Part shown: in pieces, positions 36,942 to 40,816 of the stretch
How positions within the stretch are numbered: position 1 is the first letter of the stretch
How the letters are laid out: the number at the start of each line of letters is the position of its first letter
From: a virus
Length of the DNA: 40,816 bases
Virus record (IMG/VR): IMGVR_UViG_3300009311_000010
Location: 1 to 40,816 of that record
Strand: one strand, 5' to 3'
Notes under the pieces: generated by a model
What the model saw: the letters and a program-made list of their open reading frames with translations, nothing else
Database searches by the model: none
Told to the model about the DNA's origin: nothing
Made by a program: the position numbers and the translations under genes

Positions 36942-38120
36942 TTAATTCATTACACCCTGGAACGGGGCGGCTGGAACAGTGAAGGTATCGTCCGGGGTCG
37001 CATTAGGAACGGCTCCGTATGGGTTGTTGTAACTTATATGAAGGTCCTGCATCCGACCATCTAAATAATTTGCCGCGCCGCCTTCCTGACCTACATATAA
37101 GCTCCCGGTTAAAGTATCTGCGCCCCACGTTGCGGTATACGCTATTTGCGAGCCATCTAAATAAAGCCCCACAGCGGCCCCACTAATAACCACTGCAAAA
37201 TGATGCCATGTACTAACAATAATACCGGCTACGGAAAGATCTATATTCCCAGCATCCCCGCCAGTATGGCTATAAACGAGCCTTAAATTTGCGGTACTTC
37301 TTAAAATATTCCACTTTTCCCCCGCACCTTCATAATGACTAACAAGCATACCCGCCGAGGCTGCCACCGTATCTGTAAAAAACCAACCGGCCACGGTTTT
37401 ATGGCCCGTTTGATCTCCGAAAATATCCCAATCGGTTGAATCATCTAATTTAAGATATTCATCAACCCCGCCAAAATCCAAACAACCCGGCAAAAACTTC
37501 GAGTCTCCCTCTTTTCTAATTAAAATATTATTAACGCCTGAAACTTCATATTTATTAGTTAAATCTGGCCCTCTCGTATTTGATGTTGATAAGTCTACGC
37601 TATGAACATTTAATTTGGTCATTGGTTCATGCAATACCAGCCCTTCAATCAATACCTTTCCACCAATCTTACGAACAATATCCCATTTCGTCTGAGCATG
37701 GTCGTAGCGCAGAGATACAAATGTCCCTTTCTCGGGTAGCTCTATACCATAGCCCGCGCCACTATTCCAAACGTGATCACTGTCTGAGGGTGCGATTGTA
37801 AGAACATAGTACGAATCATTTTGAAAGTGTAACAAAAGGCCATCGTCTGCGGCCCCTACAGAGGGGAGCGTAAAGATTCTATCCGCCGCGTTCAAAGCTC
37901 CCAACTCAATGATAATCCCGACGTCCGCGACGAGGACACTATAGGCCGCCGTCTTGACAGCCTTGGAGGGGAACTGTTGACGATTGATAATATTTCGAAG
38001 CTCAGAAAAAGTGATCTTTTTTGTTTCACTCTCCGAGACGTCGGCCAGTACATAGAGGTCACCTACAGCGAGGTTGGCTCCCGTGATTGCTGTTAGATCG
38101 GATATTTTTGTATTTGCCAT
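36942..38120 (-). CDS. Tail fibre protein with LamG-like C-domain (paralogue 1)
   Basis: 392 residues with the same plan as the next gene: MANTKISDLTAITGANLAVG and ETKKITFSELRN anchor, IFTLPSVG and DHVWNSGAGYGIEL module, GGKVLIEGLVLHEPM linker and LamG-like end (VDEYLKLDDSTDWDIF, TWHHFAVVIS). The final HISYNNPYGA and DTFTVPAAPFQGVM are nearly identical in both. The variable part between about 170 and 350 differs most and is the likely receptor-binding face. Confidence 0.82.
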   Translation of the reverse strand: MANTKISDLTAITGANLAVGDLYVLADVSESETKKITFSELRNIINRQQFPSKAVKTAAYSVLVADVGIIIELGALNAADRIFTLPSVGAADDGLLLHFQNDSYYVLTIAPSDSDHVWNSGAGYGIELPEKGTFVSLRYDHAQTKWDIVRKIGGKVLIEGLVLHEPMTKLNVHSVDLSTSNTRGPDLTNKYEVSGVNNILIRKEGDSKFLPGCLDFGGVDEYLKLDDSTDWDIFGDQTGHKTVAGWFFTDTVAASAGMLVSHYEGAGEKWNILRSTANLRLVYSHTGGDAGNIDLSVAGIIVSTWHHFAVVISGAAVGLYLDGSQIAYTATWGADTLTGSLYVGQEGGAANYLDGRMQDLHISYNNPYGAVPNATPDDTFTVPAAPFQGVMN

Positions 38121-38123
38121 TTT

Positions 38124-39224
38124 TTAAATCTCCCGTAATTTTAATATTGCTGCAAACTCATCGGGGACGTAGTCCCGCCCCATCAGCTTAAAGACGTCGT
38201 CTGAATCTATATTAATGCTGTTATACCCCGACGACTCAAGGATTAAGACTATGTCATCGAGAAAGGCCACGGCTTGACCGTCCTCTACGGGGACGTTTAT
38301 CTCGAGTTCCTTTTTCGGGTCCTTGAACTCTGCGAGGTAATTAGCCGCTATCAGATCTTCTCGACCGTTGTCGGTTACAAAATCAAAAGTAAATCTTTTT
38401 TGTCGAAGGCCATAAGCCGCGATAGAGGTACTGTCGTTCGTCTCCCTGTCATTGACTACGATCGAATTAAATATTTTATTGTAGCCGGTGGAATATTTAT
38501 TCACCTCTATAATATTGTCACGATTGAACGGGTCCTCGGCCCCGTAAAATTCGGTCTCGGTCCCCGTGCTGGCCCTTGTCGATACGATCATATTGTCATC
38601 GTCATCAACGTAGAACAGGGAGTTCGAAGCCTGTAACAACTTCTTAAGTACCGTGTACACGTCCCGCCCGTGAAGCTTGGTTGCGTCGTCAACCTCTCCG
38701 TCATAGTCTACAGTTATATCATCGGCGCTATAATTCAAAACCGTCGTGATCCCGGTCTTATTTAATAGGGCCTTTATCGCGGTACTGAACGAATCCCCGT
38801 TTGTAATATCTGCGACAAGTACCTGATTTTGACTTAGGATCTGATCCTGATTTATTACTGTAAAGTTCACGGTCTCATTATTCTTGTTAAACCGCGTCAG
38901 TGGCTCGGTTATGACCCCTTTAAAAAACACCGCCGCTGTCCCGTCCTTGTCGTAGTAGGTCAAGACGACTTTCGTCAGGTCTCTTTGATAAGAAAACAGA
39001 TCTTCATTTTCATTAAAGTATCCATCCTCGTTAACGCACCCGAGGGTCATCCGGCCATAATGGAAAACGCCAATATCAAAATCATAACTGTCTAATCGAT
39101 AGGTAATTTTTCCAAGGCCCAATTGGCGAACGTAAGTTGTGACGTCGGTCGCGTCATCCTCATAAGTAGTGGCGCTCGCCAAGGGCTTGAAAGTAATACT
39201 GTAAGTATAAGGGTCTGTTGTCAT
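38124..39224 (-). CDS. Tail tip or baseplate hub protein, 366 aa
   Basis: Start set at the ATG at 39224 (MTTDPYTYSITFKPL), overlapping the upstream stop as ATGA; a TTG 11 codons upstream is also open. Beta-rich, with LGKITYRLDSYDFDIGVFHY near the start, a VVLTYYDKDGTAAVFFKGVI strand pair and a C-terminal KLMGRDYVPDEFAAI. Size and gene position (tip protein before fibres) fit a hub or distal tail protein with a gp27-like part. I see no cleavage motifs. Confidence 0.6.
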   Translation of the reverse strand: MTTDPYTYSITFKPLASATTYEDDATDVTTYVRQLGLGKITYRLDSYDFDIGVFHYGRMTLGCVNEDGYFNENEDLFSYQRDLTKVVLTYYDKDGTAAVFFKGVITEPLTRFNKNNETVNFTVINQDQILSQNQVLVADITNGDSFSTAIKALLNKTGITTVLNYSADDITVDYDGEVDDATKLHGRDVYTVLKKLLQASNSLFYVDDDDNMIVSTRASTGTETEFYGAEDPFNRDNIIEVNKYSTGYNKIFNSIVVNDRETNDSTSIAAYGLRQKRFTFDFVTDNGREDLIAANYLAEFKDPKKELEINVPVEDGQAVAFLDDIVLILESSGYNSINIDSDDVFKLMGRDYVPDEFAAILKLREI

Positions 39225-40234
39225 ACCGTCTCGACTACCGATATTTGGGAGTTCCAAGAGTTCAAATAAATATTTCGCGTGTAACTAGTCATCAGTCCTG
39301 AGTTCATTTGACATAGATAAATTTCATCAATATCAAATCCGCGTATGGTATAATTAAAATAACCCGATCCCGAGACCCCACCACAGAGCCAGATCAGAAA
39401 GGGGTCATCCCCCTCAAGCAGGGTTGAAAGCAGATCCGCGTCGTTCTGTCCCGGATAGGCCCTGAAACCTAGTTGAGCTGAAAACGCGATCGGGCCACGG
39501 ACAACCCGTGACTTGTTTCCGATCATCGGAAATGTTCTAGCGTGTCTCGTATGGTTCGTCTGGATCGACGGGTAACCCTCGAAGGTCCCTATCTCCTCAG
39601 TAAGAATAAATGACTTAATGAACTTTTGGGCGTTCACCGTCTGCGCCTCGGTCCCCTTGATAACAATCCTCACGGCCGTTACAGAGGTAAATGAAAAATA
39701 CGTTGTCGACTCATCTATGGCCGACTCTGTGAGCTTGACTTGCAACGTATCCGCCGCGTCGAGGTCCCCGGAGTCGAAGTCTGCGATCTGTTCATAAATG
39801 ATACGGCCCGAGGTTTGATCGAGTAGAGTAAAGCTTTCATCTTCGTTCAACATGAACCGATCAAAATCCGCGTTCGGGAAATTCGTCGCGGACTCCGTCT
39901 GGATGAGACTCTCACCGTCCTCTTGTAAAATATTATCAGAGTTTTGCTCAAGGCCCAGAGGTAAATAATCGAAAACGTAAATCTGTAAATCTTTAAAATT
40001 ATGATCGTTGACAATCACTCTATCAATATTAGTTGACGCCAATAAATCAATTACAATAGTCTCCTCGATCGTGTCGTCAGAGGCGATAGAGAGCCACCCG
40101 TTCGCGCGGTTATGGTTCAGCATCGAGTCTGCGTTGTTTCCCGACGCGTCCCCTCGTAGAGAGGTTGCAACCGCTCCGTCAACGAAAAGGCCCTTCGACT
40201 TTTTTAAGAATTTGACTTTATCTGATATGGTCAT
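39221..40234 (-). CDS. Tail tip protein, 337 aa, unknown family
   Basis: Starts MTISDKVKFLKKSKGLFVDG. The front part alternates strands with NRANGWLSIASDDTIEETIV and has a discoidin-like feel (IVIDLLASTNIDRVIVNDHN), then an acidic middle, then SIQTNHTRHARTFPMIGNKS, DPFLIWLCGGVSGSGYFNYT and SLN-type aromatic strands. It is directly after the tape measure and before the hub gene, the usual place of distal tail proteins. No exact family recognised. Confidence 0.6.
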   Translation of the reverse strand: MTISDKVKFLKKSKGLFVDGAVATSLRGDASGNNADSMLNHNRANGWLSIASDDTIEETIVIDLLASTNIDRVIVNDHNFKDLQIYVFDYLPLGLEQNSDNILQEDGESLIQTESATNFPNADFDRFMLNEDESFTLLDQTSGRIIYEQIADFDSGDLDAADTLQVKLTESAIDESTTYFSFTSVTAVRIVIKGTEAQTVNAQKFIKSFILTEEIGTFEGYPSIQTNHTRHARTFPMIGNKSRVVRGPIAFSAQLGFRAYPGQNDADLLSTLLEGDDPFLIWLCGGVSGSGYFNYTIRGFDIDEIYLCQMNSGLMTSYTRNIYLNSWNSQISVVETV

Positions 40235-40816
40235 TATATATTAAATCGAGTGTTTTCTAATTGCCTAATGGTTACAAAATCGACTAAGTCGTCTCGCAGT
40301 ATCATCTCAAGAGTTATAGTGTTTTGATTAGGGCCACCGGCTCCGCCGCCGCTCGAGGACATCGCTAACATCGGATCAAAATCTCCGGCTAAACCTTGGC
40401 CCCCCATTGTGGGTGTTGTAGGTGATTTGATCCCCGAAACACTAGGACTAGGAATAGTAGCCCCCCCAGTATCAATACAAGTCCAAACACACATCTTAAA
40501 AGACTCGCTACCCTCCACATGTCCTTTATTCCTACACCAACTAAAGCATTCATTCGCTGTGGGGGCTCGGCCTCCACCCCCTCCACCATCGCCTTTACCG
40601 TCATCGATAGGGATACAACCCGTCATATCATTTGTGTAGCCATCACAACATACTTGTAAACAATAAGGTTCGTTTGCTCCATTGGATATGGCTAAATAAC
40701 CTTTGGCACAGGTCTCATCAAAACTGATTCTCTTGTAGGACTGTCTGACGCCGGTCGAGCAATCTACAGCCGCGCGGGTAATTGTACCACCATCACCACC
40801 ACCACCACCACCACCA
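40234..40816 (-). CDS. Probable C-terminal part of the tape measure: Gly-rich linker and Cys-rich domain
   Basis: 193 codons reach from the right edge to the stop, opening with poly-Gly and then ten Cys in about 100 residues (including DETCAKG, YCLQVCCDGY, NECFSWCRNK, MCVWTCIDTG). A second Gly-rich stretch follows, then a folded end NTITLEMILRDDLVDFVTIR. An internal ATG at 40626 could begin a shorter protein but has no good ribosome binding site. The preceding frame on the other side of the ends is the tape measure's Gly tail, so I read both as one gene. Joining bases directly gives a frame slip of one base. Confidence 0.55.
   Translation of the reverse strand, partial: GGGGGGGDGGTITRAAVDCSTGVRQSYKRISFDETCAKGYLAISNGANEPYCLQVCCDGYTNDMTGCIPIDDGKGDGGGGGGRAPTANECFSWCRNKGHVEGSESFKMCVWTCIDTGGATIPSPSVSGIKSPTTPTMGGQGLAGDFDPMLAMSSSGGGAGGPNQNTITLEMILRDDLVDFVTIRQLENTRFNI

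Noticed and set aside
35739-38120. Diversity-generating retroelement acting on the fibres
   Set aside because: No reverse transcriptase and no template repeat seen in the window.
1-40816. Frequent AGGGCC/GGCCCT words in many genes
   Set aside because: They occur in several frames and both orientations; without counts against a background model I cannot call them a signal.
1-40816. Integrase, attachment site or lysogeny control genes
   Set aside because: No integrase motif, tRNA fragment or repressor-operator set of the usual kind was found; the early dyads alone do not show lysogeny.

Overview
The window reads as an essentially complete genome of a tailed bacteriophage (Caudoviricetes, siphovirus-like because it has a tape measure and a tail tube protein) from an uncultured or unnamed source. 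The host is not identified. Shine-Dalgarno starts, TTGACA/TATAAT-type promoters and a perfect FNR-type palindrome suggest a bacterium with a sigma-70 system, perhaps a facultative proteobacterium; this is inference. I see no integrase, excisionase, phage-type repressor, tRNA gene or CRISPR array, so a lytic lifestyle is the simplest reading. Both window ends lie in the same kind of glycine-rich coding repeat on the minus strand. The reading frame at base 1 (tape measure) and the one entering at base 40816 look like two parts of one gene, so the molecule is probably circular or permuted and the assembly broke in the repeat. || Layout. From 20149 down to 1, and continuing from 40816 down to 34405, genes run on the minus strand. 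From 21043 to 34416 they run on the plus strand. The minus arm starts at a gene-poor control region (20150-21042) with a small ribbon-helix-helix-like gene, a Toprim/SF3 primase-helicase and about nine small genes. It continues with a gpZ-like protein, the small and large terminase, gpW-like, lambda-type portal, S49 protease with a nested scaffold, decoration protein, Mu gpT-like major capsid, neck and tail completion proteins, tail tube, tail chaperone and tape measure. Across the window ends follow two tail-tip proteins, two paralogous LamG-type fibres, a fibre-associated protein, two small membrane proteins (holin candidates) and a DUF5675 protein. Head genes are a lambda/Mu mosaic. || The plus arm is the replication module: an HNH endonuclease preceded by a hairpin-rich non-coding stretch, a shortened beta-clamp-like protein, a MoxR ATPase / helical protein / VWA-metallopeptidase-like trio, a helix-turn-helix protein, a probable ssDNA-binding protein, a family B DNA polymerase, a VRR-NUC nuclease and an SNF2-type helicase. 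Five of these proteins begin with the same tetrapeptide M-K-P-I written with different codons. || How it may work: a divergent early region at 20150-20602 (tandem TTGACA boxes, dyads, FNR-like box) would drive primase leftward and the polymerase module rightward. A second strong promoter at 10471-10498, just after the large terminase gene, would boost the capsid and tail genes. Hairpins after the protease, before the capsid gene, after the capsid gene and after the VWA gene probably tune transcript levels. The points most worth following are the shared MKPI N-termini, the mini clamp, and the structured RNA candidate upstream of the HNH gene.
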